From Polytrichum commune (lineage: Eukaryota; Streptophyta; Polytrichopsida; Polytrichales; Polytrichaceae), in the NCBI GenBank assembly GCA_950295325.1, contig OX485807.1, forward strand, positions 16,333,001 through 16,397,000: DNA of 64,000 nucleotides. The letters are read 5' to 3'. Under the pieces are notes generated by a model. That model was not told the origin of the DNA. It was given only the letters and a program-made list of their open reading frames with translations, and searched no databases. Below, one piece after another: positions 42,931-53,715 of this stretch (positions are counted from its first letter, which is position 1; every line of letters begins with the position of its first letter). Made by a program: the position numbers and the translations under genes.

Positions 42931-44436
42931 ATGAGAGAGTTACATAGAAGTATCACAGGGTATAGGAAATATGGTGGTAGAGGTAGAGCCAGATTACCAA
43001 AGGGATCGATATTTAGCTGTAAGAGTGCAGGATCACATGCATATGTATACTGCATAATCATGGGACTAGTTCTATTCGTCTTGTTCACGGGGGCTTTGAT
43101 AGGGGCGCCTCAGACACTGAGTTCTATTGACAGCACGTCTGCCGTTACAGACCATGCCAAAGAGTTTTTCAGCTTGTCATCCGTCTCAGATGGTTCCTCC
43201 ACTCCACTTCGCTTGAAATTCGCACGGAAATCCAGGAGGTCTATTACTTCATTCGAACCTGAAGAAATTGAAGCAGAAATCACGACTCCAAATGAAGAGT
43301 TGCCATTGTCGGCAGTGGACAGTTCAGAGACCTCAGGGCCCGACGAAGCTTTCCTTCAAAAAAGCCTTTCTCAGCTCTACCACTCTCCATATGTGTTCAG
43401 CTTAAACTACGAAGAAATGATGCAGAAATTGCAGATTTCTGTTTATTCTTCCCCAAGTGATAGCAAGTACGTCGAACACAAGCATGAGGGAGGGAGCGAG
43501 GTTAACAGAGAGTTGAGCAGCACGGCAGACTTCTTCTTTCGAAGCCTTGCCAGAAGCAAATTTTTGACTCGGGACCCTGAACAAGCACAGCTCTTCTTGC
43601 TGCCAGTTTCTATAGACTCCTTGTGGATCGAAGTTGGTCCCGATAAAGTTGCAGGAGAGCTTAGGCGGTACGTCCAAAAGGTGCGGGACGATCATCCCTA
43701 CTGGGACCGATCTCTGGGAGCTGACCACTTCTATTTCTCGTGTCATGCTTACCCTCATGTCAACCACAGAAATTTTCTGGAGCTGAGCAAAAACGCCATC
43801 CAGGTGGCCTGCTCTCCCCTCCAGAAAAATCAACATTTCTTTCCTCACAAAGACATTGTGTTTCCAGATTACAGACCCGACAAATCTAAAGGCACGTCTG
43901 ATTTCCTTCCGAAAGTGGCACAGCGCACGAAACTTGCTTACTTCAGTTGCCCCCCGGAAGGCGATCCCACCCTTGCCAGCTCCATCCCTGAGGAATGGAC
44001 ATCGGATCCTGATTTCTTGGTCGAATCTGATTCAACAACAGACTCGTGGTCTATCCAGAACAAGGTGGCAGCAAGCAAGTTTTGTGTGATCGCTTCGTCG
44101 CACGACACCTCCAGTATCATTGATTATCTTCGACTAGGGTGTGTGCCGGTATTCATTTCCAAGTTCGACCTCCACGATTTACCATTCCAGGACATTTTAA
44201 ATTGGCATGCGTTTTCAGTAGTCCTTGCAGGAGCCACGGACATCTCCAACCTCAAGGACGTGTTGACGGACATCCCTGACACGACGTATCAAAGGATGCA
44301 ATACCTCGGTCATCAGGCTATCAAGCACCTGGAATGGAACACACCTCCGGTGGCTTACGATGCGTTCCACTTGACCTTGTACGAGCTTTGGGTACGTCGA
44401 CACAGCATCAAGTACGCAAGTAGAAATAGAGCATGA
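42931..44436 (+). CDS. Exostosin-family (GT47) type II membrane glycosyltransferase
   Basis: A predicted Golgi glycosyltransferase acting on cell-wall or glycoprotein glycans; donor and acceptor are unknown. It has 501 residues in a single exon. A short basic cytosolic tail (about 1-37) is followed by one membrane anchor (about 38-58, VYCIIMGLVLFVLFTGALIG), a Ser/Glu-rich stem (about 60-140) and the exostosin domain (about 145-460). Family marks are H-S-P-Y-V-F-S-L-N-Y, A-D-F-F-F-R-S-L near the start of the domain, DPEQAQLFLLPVSI, RDDHPYWDRSLGADHFYFSCH (the usual W-x-R-S-x-G-x-D-H-F), KDIVFPDYRPD, KFCVIASS, and LGCVPVFIS with LPFQDILNWHAFSV. The motif before GCVPV is S-I-I-D-Y-L-R-L where most plant GT47 proteins have R-V-V-E-A-I, so it is a divergent subgroup. 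The ATG at 42931 is chosen; no earlier in-frame ATG was found. Confidence 0.85.
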   Translation: MRELHRSITGYRKYGGRGRARLPKGSIFSCKSAGSHAYVYCIIMGLVLFVLFTGALIGAPQTLSSIDSTSAVTDHAKEFFSLSSVSDGSSTPLRLKFARKSRRSITSFEPEEIEAEITTPNEELPLSAVDSSETSGPDEAFLQKSLSQLYHSPYVFSLNYEEMMQKLQISVYSSPSDSKYVEHKHEGGSEVNRELSSTADFFFRSLARSKFLTRDPEQAQLFLLPVSIDSLWIEVGPDKVAGELRRYVQKVRDDHPYWDRSLGADHFYFSCHAYPHVNHRNFLELSKNAIQVACSPLQKNQHFFPHKDIVFPDYRPDKSKGTSDFLPKVAQRTKLAYFSCPPEGDPTLASSIPEEWTSDPDFLVESDSTTDSWSIQNKVAASKFCVIASSHDTSSIIDYLRLGCVPVFISKFDLHDLPFQDILNWHAFSVVLAGATDISNLKDVLTDIPDTTYQRMQYLGHQAIKHLEWNTPPVAYDAFHLTLYELWVRRHSIKYASRNRA

Positions 44437-44800
44437 GATCGATGCAACCACTGTGTATATTACTTTGTCGACCTTGTTCGCCTCATGATGATGCACGGGA
44501 TAGTCACTGTAACCCCCTCACCCTTACACCCCATGCAAAACAACACATGATGATCTAGCTCATCATCTCTGTACATTGCTTCAAAGACGTGAGTCCCTCG
44601 ATTGAGGGATAACTAGACTCACATCTCGCAGACTACAGGATCGATACACATCCACGTATGTAGAGAGCCTCCTTACAAACTTGAGGAGACCATTTGGCTT
44701 TCACAAGAGTCGATTTTGTAGGTCTCTCATGGGGCGCAACCATCAATCTGGTTGGAATAACCGCCCCTACTGTAAAGTGCTGATACTCTCGTATGAGAAC

Positions 44801-44806
44801 AATAAA
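44801..44806 (+). terminator. Candidate poly(A) signal AATAAA for GT47
   Basis: AATAAA lies 365 bp after the stop codon, preceded by GTATGAGAAC. The position suits a plant 3' UTR. Confidence 0.4.
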
Positions 44807-46379
44807 CTCGGGTGCACTCCTCTGCAATTTCTTCATGAATCTTCATTGAATCTGCAATTTCTTCATGGATCTACATTGAATACTCATGGACAGTTTCATC
44901 TCACGTATAATTTGCTGTTGTTATCGTTGTTTCTTAGACAACTTATGTCTCCATGGCATGCAGCGGTTGAACTGTATTGAAGCACGACCCATGCAGGGGA
45001 GCTCGACTGTTGAATTACGTTCACCTAACTTCTCTCCCGTCCAGCTTGATTTTCGCATTCGCAACAAATATTTGATCTTCGAGTCGTGCAAGAGTGTCAT
45101 ATGCAACCAGAATATGATATATCCATCCCCCTGTTTCCCCTACCACGTGCCACTCATGTGAGGGTTGCATAGCTCCCGAGACGGAGCTTTGTATCCCAAG
45201 GTAAATGATTCTTGGTCAACTCATAAAATGGCCGTTTCTGAATGAATTTTAAAACCCTAAAAATAAAAGGCCCGAATCCGGATCAACCAGTGTATTTGTT
45301 TTTGTCCGTACTTTGCATAATATTGAACCTCAAATCTCAAAAACGGAATGGATTGTAGAAAAGGGAGTCTTTTTATGTTTTTCGAATTTGAAATTTGGGT
45401 GATGCCCGAATTTACTAGTATTAGAGTAGTGTAGGATGCGTGTCATAGTCTATTCTAGTCGTTTTTATGAAGTATGAATATTTCTATGATGGTAATCGTT
45501 ACTTTGGCTACAACAACCAAAAAGAAAAAGAAAAAACTTACACCAGGTCTGACTTTGTAAACAAGCTCCTCGATGTTAGGCACATATGAAGATCAAAAGT
45601 TTTTCACTTCAGCCGACCAAACTTGACATCAAAAACAATGGCTACTTAGAGTATGTGCGTGCTCCTCCCTCCCCTTCAACTAGAATCCAAGTAAGTATAG
45701 CTATATATTTGTTCAAATTTTCTTCAATGCATACGAGCCTTGGGTGACATTATAAGAGACATGGATCCAAGTCATTTGAAGGCAATTTCAAGTTGTCAAT
45801 CAAAATCTAAGAACTTTTCAAAAGAAGAATGTACACGTTAAGATAAGGATTATGCTCTTAAGATATGAGATGTTAAAATTCGGTCATTCCCTTCTAACTG
45901 ATGATACTTTTGGAAAGCTAGGGGCTCGCTAGGGGGTGAGGTTGTAGACCCTTCCTCTTAGAAAATTCTTCATGATGATTATCGCAACCCACAATTAAAC
46001 CCAAAAAAAAAATTCACTTACAAATTTTTCACCACTAACGAGGTGCTCGTTTTTGTTTCATGGAAAGATATAGCACGCACAATTGCACACTCCTTTGTAG
46101 AAGATTTATTATGAACAAAATACAAGCGTTCGTAGATGTAATTGTTATATTGCTCCTATTATGCATGTCAAGCTAGGGTCAAGCCACCATTCCATGCATA
46201 TGAGAGTGTTGTTTGCATTTGTTGATACATGCACAATGCATTACATATTTTATATACATTATATACATACATGGGCTTGGCTTGGCATATCTATCAACTC
46301 TTTATTGAACGTCCCACTAGTTGTCGTCATTCACATAAGTATGGCCACATTCCTCAACTAATGATTGTGCAATCTTGTA
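44807..46379. other. Intergenic, no gene recognised
   Basis: No credible gene or element ends. Confidence 0.3.
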
Positions 46380-46990
46380 TTTCAGGTTACCAATAAAAAT
46401 CATCAATCATTCGAAGACTCAGACTTCACATTTAATGTGGGCCATACTGATGACTTGAATCATCAATGTTCTGAATGTAGTGAGAAGGTCAAGACTTATT
46501 CCTTGATGTGGCCTAAGGTTATCATGAATAAAGCAAGGTTGAAATTTCAAGTTCAAGTTTTATACTTTAAAGTAGCTTTGTTTCACCCACCAAAAGCAAA
46601 GAATTCTTGCATGCAAAATTGTGCAAAACATAAGGTAGACATGCTTAATTCCAACATAACAATAATTTGGACACTTATATCTGAGTAGTATGTAGTTAGG
46701 TGTGGATCTAAGAGCGGACACCAAAAGGACATGTGTTAGAGAAAGATCAGACTATGTGCTCAACATATGCTACTAATTCTAGGTTCAACAATCAACATGA
46801 ATTAGGGGACTTATATGACCACTTCATAAGCACAAGAATCTTCATTTTCATAATTGAAATAAGAATCGTACTAGCTTCATAAATTATGAAGCAAATGGCT
46901 ACGGGCGTGACGATTTGGGATATGCTAATTATCTCGCACTAATTGCTTGTTTCATATCCTATGAGAAGTGGGTGCAAAGAGAGAAGTATC
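46380..46990. repeat. Dispersed repeat, copy related to 54640-55690
   Basis: Short phrases recur in the same order in both regions: TTAATGTGGGCCATACTGAT, TATATGACCACTTCATAAGC, CACAAGAATCTTCATT, GTTTCATATCCTATGAGAAG. The part 46745-46870 also resembles repeat F. The identity and ends of the element are unknown. Confidence 0.4.
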
Positions 46991-48380
46991 CAAATAATAC
47001 ACGTCTACCAGGATGGCTCACACCTACGTCAAATTTGGCATGTAATCTACATGTACGGTGAAAACACAAGAGACCGACCTCTATGCAATGGGGGTTAAGA
47101 CAAGCAAGGTAGAAAAAAATGAAAAGCGGAGAATGACCACTCCTGGTGCACTTGACTCTGAGTAGAATGATTCTTGTGTGGGCCCAAAATGGCTGATTGT
47201 AAAAGCGGTGGCCTGAAAAGGATGCAATGATTGACCAAATAGGTCTTGTTTCACACCACTTGGGATCATTTTTGAGTGCCATTGAGTTAACTGTTTCGTG
47301 TGCATTCATATGCAAAGTGAGACATTTTGATGCTCAATTTACGGAGACTCTACTAGACAAGTAGGTGGTTTGACTTACTTGCCTCTTTGAAAAAATGTAA
47401 CTAAAATTACGGTACAACTTGCATTCCTCATCATTTCATGTACTCCATCTTTGAAAAGTATTGCATAAACTTCATACCACTCATTCTAACTGAATCGTTT
47501 CATCTTCACCATTTTCATACCTTAGATATGAAACATAACATTAATCAACCGAGTTCATACATTGGGTGGGGCTAGAAATATGCTAAATTTTATTTGAAAT
47601 TGCACTATGTTTATTCTCATAGCAGAACACTGCACAACATCTCCATGCTAAAAATTTCGGGTGAAGCAGTGTACTAATATTATAAGAATGGAACAATTGA
47701 TAACAACTGAATAATATTATGAATGTGGAATAGAGTGAAGTTAAAGGAAACCCCGCTCGAGTGACGTAATGCTTCATTTCTTAAAAGTAAGCAATGGATG
47801 GTATGATTTTATGCTTGTTTTTACTGCAACCCTTTTTCCCACCCTCGGAGCGCGGGCCTCAAATTCGTAATGGTCTTTCCACATTCTTTGGGCAGGAATT
47901 TTTGGGTATGCTAACCCTAGCTGCCTACCCAAATCCAGGACTTGGCCCCACCATGTTCATGAGTCCGTTACGGGGACGTTAAAATTCCCCCCACGAACTT
48001 ATAGGGGAGGTAGATTAGGGCAGGGGCAACCGCCCGGCCAGAAATTTCAGCCTGACCGAAAACTCTTGCCCGCCCGCCTTCGAAAAAACCATTGCCCTTG
48101 CATTTTTGAAGACCACTTATCCATAAATTCCATATTGAGTGCACTTCACCTTCAAGGTCCAAAATCCAATATATATGTTCACTTTCATTGAGTAATAAGC
48201 AATTGACTGGGATTTCATTTTCAAAATGAAACCACCATTAAAGTATGTAAATAACTTGGAAGTTAAAAATATTATAAAACCCTATTAGCACCGACGTTAT
48301 GATTTTTGTGACTTGCCATTGAAAGGGTCTTTGTCATTCTTAAAATGGAACTAAATGTTGATGTTTTATTTTTAGTATAC
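46991..48380. other. Intergenic, no gene recognised
   Basis: No supported gene. Minus-strand open frames near 46959-47315 carry no recognisable domain. Confidence 0.3.
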
Positions 48381-48441
48381 TCAGTAGTATAAACGAGTGT
48401 TGTTGAATAAACGAGTGTTGTATTAACGAGGTTAGACTGTA
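48381..48441. repeat. Solitary pogo-like right end
   Basis: AACGAGTGTTG occurs twice, followed by TATTAACGAGGTTAGACTGT and TA. This matches the right end of the element at 756-1484 (ATGAGGTTAGACTGTA). No matching left end was found nearby. Confidence 0.45.
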
Positions 48442-48686
48442 CTAGGTTACGACACAAGGCCGCCTTTGCTGCTAACTTAATATTTGCCACCCGCATCAAT
48501 GAATGGGGAGAACCGATCCGCTAGTTGCACATGAACCGGTTGAAGTCCAAGACTTCGGGAAAATAACCAATCATTTTCGAGGAATCATCGGTGGAATATC
48601 CCTCGAATTCTCTAAGAAAATCCGGAACATCACAACACGTGAGGTTGGACTTGGAAACACTAGGGTTTCGGTTGATCATGCCCTAA
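48442..48686. other. Intergenic, no gene recognised
   Basis: Nothing supported in this short stretch. Confidence 0.3.
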
Positions 48687-49747
48687 GGGGCGCTTCACAC
48701 TATGGCCGCCGTCGATTTCCACCAATTAGATTGCAAGAAACCAAGAGTTCAGCCTCTCAACCCTTCACATGAAGGCCAAAGTCCAAAGTCTATCGCAATT
48801 TAAAATGCTTACTTTTTGAAGAAGGCAACGGACTCTCAAACAAAGTTTGGGTCGGACAGGAATGAAAACCCAAACTATGGTCGAGAGGTTGTCAGTTTTT
48901 TTTTCATAAAAAAAAACAAACAATCTTTGACAAGATTTATGGCCGTTAGATTGGAGGGGTTGTTTTGGGCAAGGAATAAAGGGGGATGCTCCTTTGGGTT
49001 TGGACTTTGGGCTTGGCCTTTGGAGGCTTCACACTGTGCCCGGCCGAAGGCTCCAATTACTATATTTTATTGGCTATTATTTTCAGCCCATTTCTTTGGA
49101 CTCTCGGCAAAGTTTGGCCACTCAATCCCACGGCCTCTCAACTTTGACGGCCATTTTGTGAAGCCTAAAGACCCGTGACCATTGCAATCTAAGAGCTCTC
49201 ATTGGTCGAAAGGGCAGAGACCATCCAAGTTCACTTCACACACAAAGGTGAAGGCCTAAAGGCCCAAAGAAGACTTCATGGATGAAAAGTCTACATGGAG
49301 TCCTACATGGTGGACTATGGATAAGGTTTCATGGTCTCCCAGAATTTTCGCCAGGCCCACCTCTAACAGGTGGGCCTGGTGCAAATTCTGGGAGACCGTG
49401 ACTTTTTTAATATATTTTTCCAGCAAAACATACTTCATGACAGTTTGCAAGGCAGATTCTAAAACATATTCTATGACAGATTTCAGGACAGAGAAACACC
49501 ACCAAGTAATTTTCTTAAATTGATAGAGTTTAAAACATATTATATTAAACCAAATCCTCTCCTCTTTTTCTGCCAATAAAACATGCAATGGTCCCAGAAC
49601 ATGGTCCATTCTCACTGCACACTATGCTTGAGGGCCCGTGACTACATAAAATGGCTTTCCCAACACCCACGATACGGCCTTTGGATGAGAGTCAAGGGTC
49701 CTCACCATTACAAGGTCACGGCTCTTGGCTCATATGTGAAGTGGCCC
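48687..49747. mobile_element. Harbinger-like element, long copy H3
   Basis: The left end GGGGCGCTTCACACTATGG and right end (reverse complement GGGCCACTTCACATATGAG) are flanked by TAA at 48684-48686 and 49748-49750. The part from about 49200 (CATTGGTCGAAAGGGCAGAG) to the right end follows H1 and H2. Extra DNA lies in the left part and between 49403 and 49560. The left end is less certain than the right. At 49329-49401 there is a strong hairpin (separate entry). Confidence 0.65.
49329..49401. repeat. 34-bp-arm hairpin inside H3
   Basis: Arms 49329-49362 and 49368-49401 pair at 31 of 34 positions around the loop CTAAC. The core CCAGGCCCACCT against AGGTGGGCCTGG is perfect. H1 and H2 hold decayed versions (GGAGTTAGGCCTAACACAAA). 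Confidence 0.8.
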
Positions 49748-49750
49748 TAA

Positions 49751-50151
49751 AACCTCTCCCCGGACACTGAATGACCCACTTTTTGATATAGAGTAGTCAA
49801 AGCAACCTCCTCGGATTGGAGGCCATGTGTAATAGCATGCACTCCACCCTGTCACCGCAACTAAAACACCTGTAAAATGATAAGAAAGAATTGTGTCTCC
49901 AAGAACAATCTTCATATTATGTGTCAATATACCCTCCTACAAAACAGTCTCAAACGCTTCTTCTTATATGCTCTTGTACGTTGTACGTTTTTAGGCACGT
50001 GGAGGGCATGCAAAAAGGCCCCAAGGACTAGAGGCCCACCCTTTTTGGCATGGGCCCCTACTACTATTACACAAGGTCAAAACGCAGTCCATTTGTATTA
50101 TACCTTGTCGGTTTCTCTGTTATTGAATGAATCGACCCGGGAATTACATAG
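49751..50151. other. Intergenic, no gene recognised
   Basis: No supported feature. Confidence 0.3.
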
Positions 50152-50159
50152 ATTATCTT

Positions 50160-50338
50160 AATTAGTGTGTGTGTGTGTTATACAATGTTTGAAGTTGTGC
50201 AATGCGCTAATGTCTTACTCAAGAGTTCAGTTTTTACTAGCAAAAGTTTGATAGTGACTTTGCTTGGTAAAATGTTACATCTTCGATAAATAGCTCTAGC
50301 GTTGTGTAACTCCGAATAGTGGCATGCACTGATTGGGG
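50160..50338. mobile_element. Family-B MITE, copy B2
   Basis: The left end TTAATTAGTGTGTGTGTGTG, then GTTGTGCAATGCGCTAA, pairs with the right end GTTGTGTAACTCCGAATAGT, then GCACTGATTGG. The pattern (ATTAGTGTG then a TTACGCAATGCTAT-like inner motif) is that of B1 and B3. Confidence 0.5.
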
Positions 50339-50689
50339 TGACCAATGTAGTATCGGAGGGCTCTAATCAGTCTAGAAGGACCCACGCGAAATGAATCGTA
50401 TCGTAGCTTATGAGGGTCGTGTTTTTACTATACCTTTGTTACCTCGGAAGGAGTCGTGGGGCCCAACCCAAAGAGGTGGGCATCTAGCCCTAGCTTGCAA
50501 AGGGGCATGGTATAAACTTTATCCCATAGCATAAGTAAGATTTTGTGGTTGTTTCATCTCAATTGGGCCCCACTCATCCCACTACACCATTTATGGTATT
50601 CAATGATATTTACTATTCAAATTTCAATGCAATGTCATGACTTTCTACTCAGAATGTAATGTTTTACAATGTAGGAGATTTGGTGGTCA

Positions 50690-51438
50690 CTACACTAATT
50701 GTTGTATAATTTTGTGTCACCAATTCTATTTGTCTTGCTCAATACGGATTGTAAACACACGTGTGCACACTAGTAGAAAACAATGCTAGAAAGAACTGCA
50801 GCCGAAATCGACTTCAATGCTTTTGACCAGCCTGATTTGTAATGGCTAAACGACTACAAATTTTTATTTTTTGGTTTAGCAATTGAGATTTTAGGAATTA
50901 GGGGGCATGTAACATACCGTTGGAAAGGTGTTGGAAATACCTTACTACAAGTTTATTATATGCCCCAACATACAAAACTGCAATTGCAATTGCCATTGCG
51001 AAACAAAAAAGAAAAATGTGTAGTCGTTTAGCAACTACATATTAGGTTGGTCAAAAGAAATGCAACCGATTTTCGCTACAATATTTTCGGACATAGTTTT
51101 CTACTAGTGGTAGTGTCACCAATGCTAAATGTAAACATAACATTATTTGTCATTTTGTGTAAACAATAAACAATAAAAAAAATGGGCGCATTATAGATTT
51201 ACAATGTTGTAGTTATTGGCATTTACTAAGTGAATTTTGATCCAAATTTCAATTTTTCATTACATAAATGTGAGGATGTAGAATATACTAGACTTTATTT
51301 CAATAATTGTCATTGGGATGAACTAGAAGTAAGTTGGGATGACAATACTTGTACACTTATTCATAAAAATTGTCATCAGAAAAGTTACGCCACATTGATG
51401 TAACATACCATGTGACACTAAATACAATAAATAGTGTA
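50690..51438. mobile_element. Family-A MITE, copy A4, interrupted by a CACTA-like MITE
   Basis: The left end is CTACACTAATTGTTGTATAA and the right end is CACTAAATACAATAAATAGTG. The interior matches A3: TGTAAACATAACATTATTTG, ATTATAGATTTACAATGTTG, TCCAAATTTCAATTTTTCAT. The segment 50768-51109 is an inserted element of another type. Without it, A4 is about 400 bp, like A2 and A3. Confidence 0.75.
50768..51109. mobile_element. CACTA-like foldback MITE nested in A4
   Basis: It starts CACTAGTAGAAAACAATG, and its right end in reverse complement starts CACTAGTAGAAAACTATG. The inverted match continues for about 95 bp, including ATGCTTTTGACCAGCC against ATTTCTTTTGACCAACC and CTAAACGACTACA in both arms. 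The flanking trinucleotides GCA and GTA are a near-match to the 3-bp duplication made by CACTA elements. Confidence 0.8.
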
Positions 51439-52484
51439 CTAGGTGGTGTCATTTATCCACAATTTTGTATGTTCATAATAAGGCATGTTTGCCTTGGAGT
51501 CTTGGCTCTCATATGTGTTGATGTAACACATGTGAGTTTAGGGCAAGTTGAGATTTGTATGGAACATTTCACTAACATACAAGTTGACATTTTCCTCCAA
51601 CCCTAACTTTCCGAGAGTGAACTCATTGTCCCAATTTGTGGAAAACAAACATAGTTGGACCGCTTTTATGGAAGCATGTTCAAAGATAGGTATTATGCAA
51701 GGAACCAAATGTAATAGTGAAAGTGTATCGTTCAATGCCTTATTGATTGATTTTCACTTAAGCTCCTCCCAATGCAACTCGTGCACAAAATAATGCATGC
51801 TTGCCTCACATCTAAGAAGAAGAAGAACTTTGGTCTTTGAAGGAGGTCGGAGTGAATAAAGTGTATGTTCATAAAACATTCTTGGCCACGCCCTAAGGCA
51901 ATGGCGTTGGATATATAACTACTTCACCCTTTGCAGGGAGTAGACACTACACCTCACATCTAACTTATGATGACCTCGACTTCATTCACGTCATTTTGTC
52001 ACATCACTCCAAAATTTCATTTAAAAAAAAACTTTGATATAGATCATTCATAAACCTAAATCATATTCACATTTCATTCCAAATATTCTCATAAAACAAG
52101 GATTATGCACCTCTTAATGCTTTTCTCTTCTCTTATATTTATATAGTGAGAGATATAGGACTAAGGGGATTTCTACAAGACCGGAAGATGACCCAAAAAT
52201 TCCAAACCAAGCACTTTCAAAAGGTGTTGGTGCTTGTTGCATGAAGAGATAATCATCTCTGATAGCCGTAACTAAGGAGTTCCGAAGGATACTCATCCGG
52301 GTTGTTAGGTTGTTTCTTTTAGTCTCATCCAAGACTCCCAAGAAACTCATTAAAATAAAATAAAATAAAAATATCTTGTGTCAAATTGATCATTTTGACA
52401 TAAAAATGTGGTGTCATTAATTAATCGTAGATGAAATTGTGTCAAATGGACAAGGTTGAAAAGGCCACAATTTCCTACTACATT
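51439..52484. other. Intergenic, no gene recognised
   Basis: No supported gene or element end. Confidence 0.3.
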
Positions 52485-52700
52485 AATTATCCCAATTACT
52501 GCATGTTCCTATCCACAGTTACGAAATGCAATAATGCCTTAGTCAGAATTTCAGTTTTTACTAAAGAAAGTTACATAGGTTGTTCGGACGTTACAGAACA
52601 TAAATGACTTTGCTTTGGTATAATATAACATTCTCAATAAATTAAAAGTTATAGCATTGCGTAACTTCGAATAGTAACACACACTAATTTGGGAATAATT
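52485..52700. mobile_element. Family-B MITE, copy B3
   Basis: The ends are AATTATCCCAATTACTGCAT and, in reverse complement, AATTATTCCCAAATTAGTGT. The inner motif TTATAGCATTGCGTAACTTC near the right end is shared with B2 and with family C. Confidence 0.55.
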
Positions 52701-52965
52701 AGTGTTATGTGTGATAGATGAGATTCAATCTTGGTTCATTGAAGAATCTATGTGTAGTTGCCATATACGAAGACCTAAGGTGGTGCAAAAAGGCCCTTCT
52801 AACTCACCAACTTTCATTGGATCACCAAAAAGTCCATGAATGCAACAAACACAAGATGACCTAGGCATTGGCCTTTCAAGCATGCCTTTCACTTGGCCCA
52901 ATGCTTATGCACTACCTAATGCCCCTTTCTCATACTCTTTTGACCCCAAAGATGCCTCGTCAATA

Positions 52966-53186
52966 CTACGCTGAATATGATATTTAGTGTCACTTACAAC
53001 TTGGATTTACATAGTGCTATATCTTTTACCGTTGATGTCATTTTTTACCAAGTAAAGTTGTTAATGTTCTATAGTGTTTAACAATCAATTTAACATTTGT
53101 TAGTGTAGTGCAAGATATCTACTAAATAGATATAGCAATGCGTAATTCCAAATAGTAAGTGACATTAAATATGATATTTAGTGTAG
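52966..53186. mobile_element. Family-C MITE, copy C3
   Basis: 221 bp, from CTACGCTGAATATGATATTT to ATATGATATTTAGTGTAG. The interior TTTTTTACCAAGTAAAGTTG, then GTTCTATAGTGTTTAACAAT, and the near-end GCAATGCGTAATTCCAAATA agree with C1. Confidence 0.75.
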
Positions 53187-53355
53187 TTACTAGCATAATG
53201 CATTGTACGAAGTTGGGGAACAAGTGAAAAACTAACCACCAAAGTAACAAATATAAGCAACCATTTTACGATGATGGAGTATTTAACCCGTATTATATTG
53301 ACCAAGTTGTGGCATAATAGTCGCACATCGGATATTGACATAACATTACTCAAGG

Positions 53356-53715
53356 CTGGGGGAGGCCACACACATTTGAACACGTCGGTTTTGAAAGGGA
53401 GTTTGGTAAGCCAAGGTAAAGGAATTTGGGCCTTGACATGTGCCTAACTTCGAGGAGCTTGGTTTCAAGGTTGGTCCCTCTTTTATAATTAAGGTAGAAT
53501 CGTCTGGTTTCAACTCCGATCGAAGACAACGTTTTTACTAGATGAAGTTGAAAACAAGCAGATTTAACCAAAAAAGAAAGAAAGAAAAAAGGAACCAACC
53601 TTGAAACCCAACTCCTCGAACTTAGCCACATGTCAAAGTCAAAACTCTTTTACCTTGGCTTTCTGAATACTCCATTTTGAAACTAACGTTTTTGAACATG
53701 TGCGGCCTCCCCTCT
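53356..53715. mobile_element. Foldback element with ~120-bp inverted arms
   Basis: The left arm (GGGGAGGCCACACACATTTG, then GCCAAGGTAAAG, then TTCGAGGAGCTTGGTTTCAA) is matched by the reverse complement of the right arm (GGGGAGGCCGCACATGTTCA, GCCAAGGTAAAAG, TTCGAGGAGTTGGGTTTCAA). The arms span about 53356-53485 and 53590-53715. No protein is encoded, and the minus-strand frame across it is the arm read through. Confidence 0.75.

Noticed and set aside
43402-43848. 148-codon minus-strand open frame inside GT47
   Set aside because: It is the antisense shadow of the exostosin-domain coding sequence.
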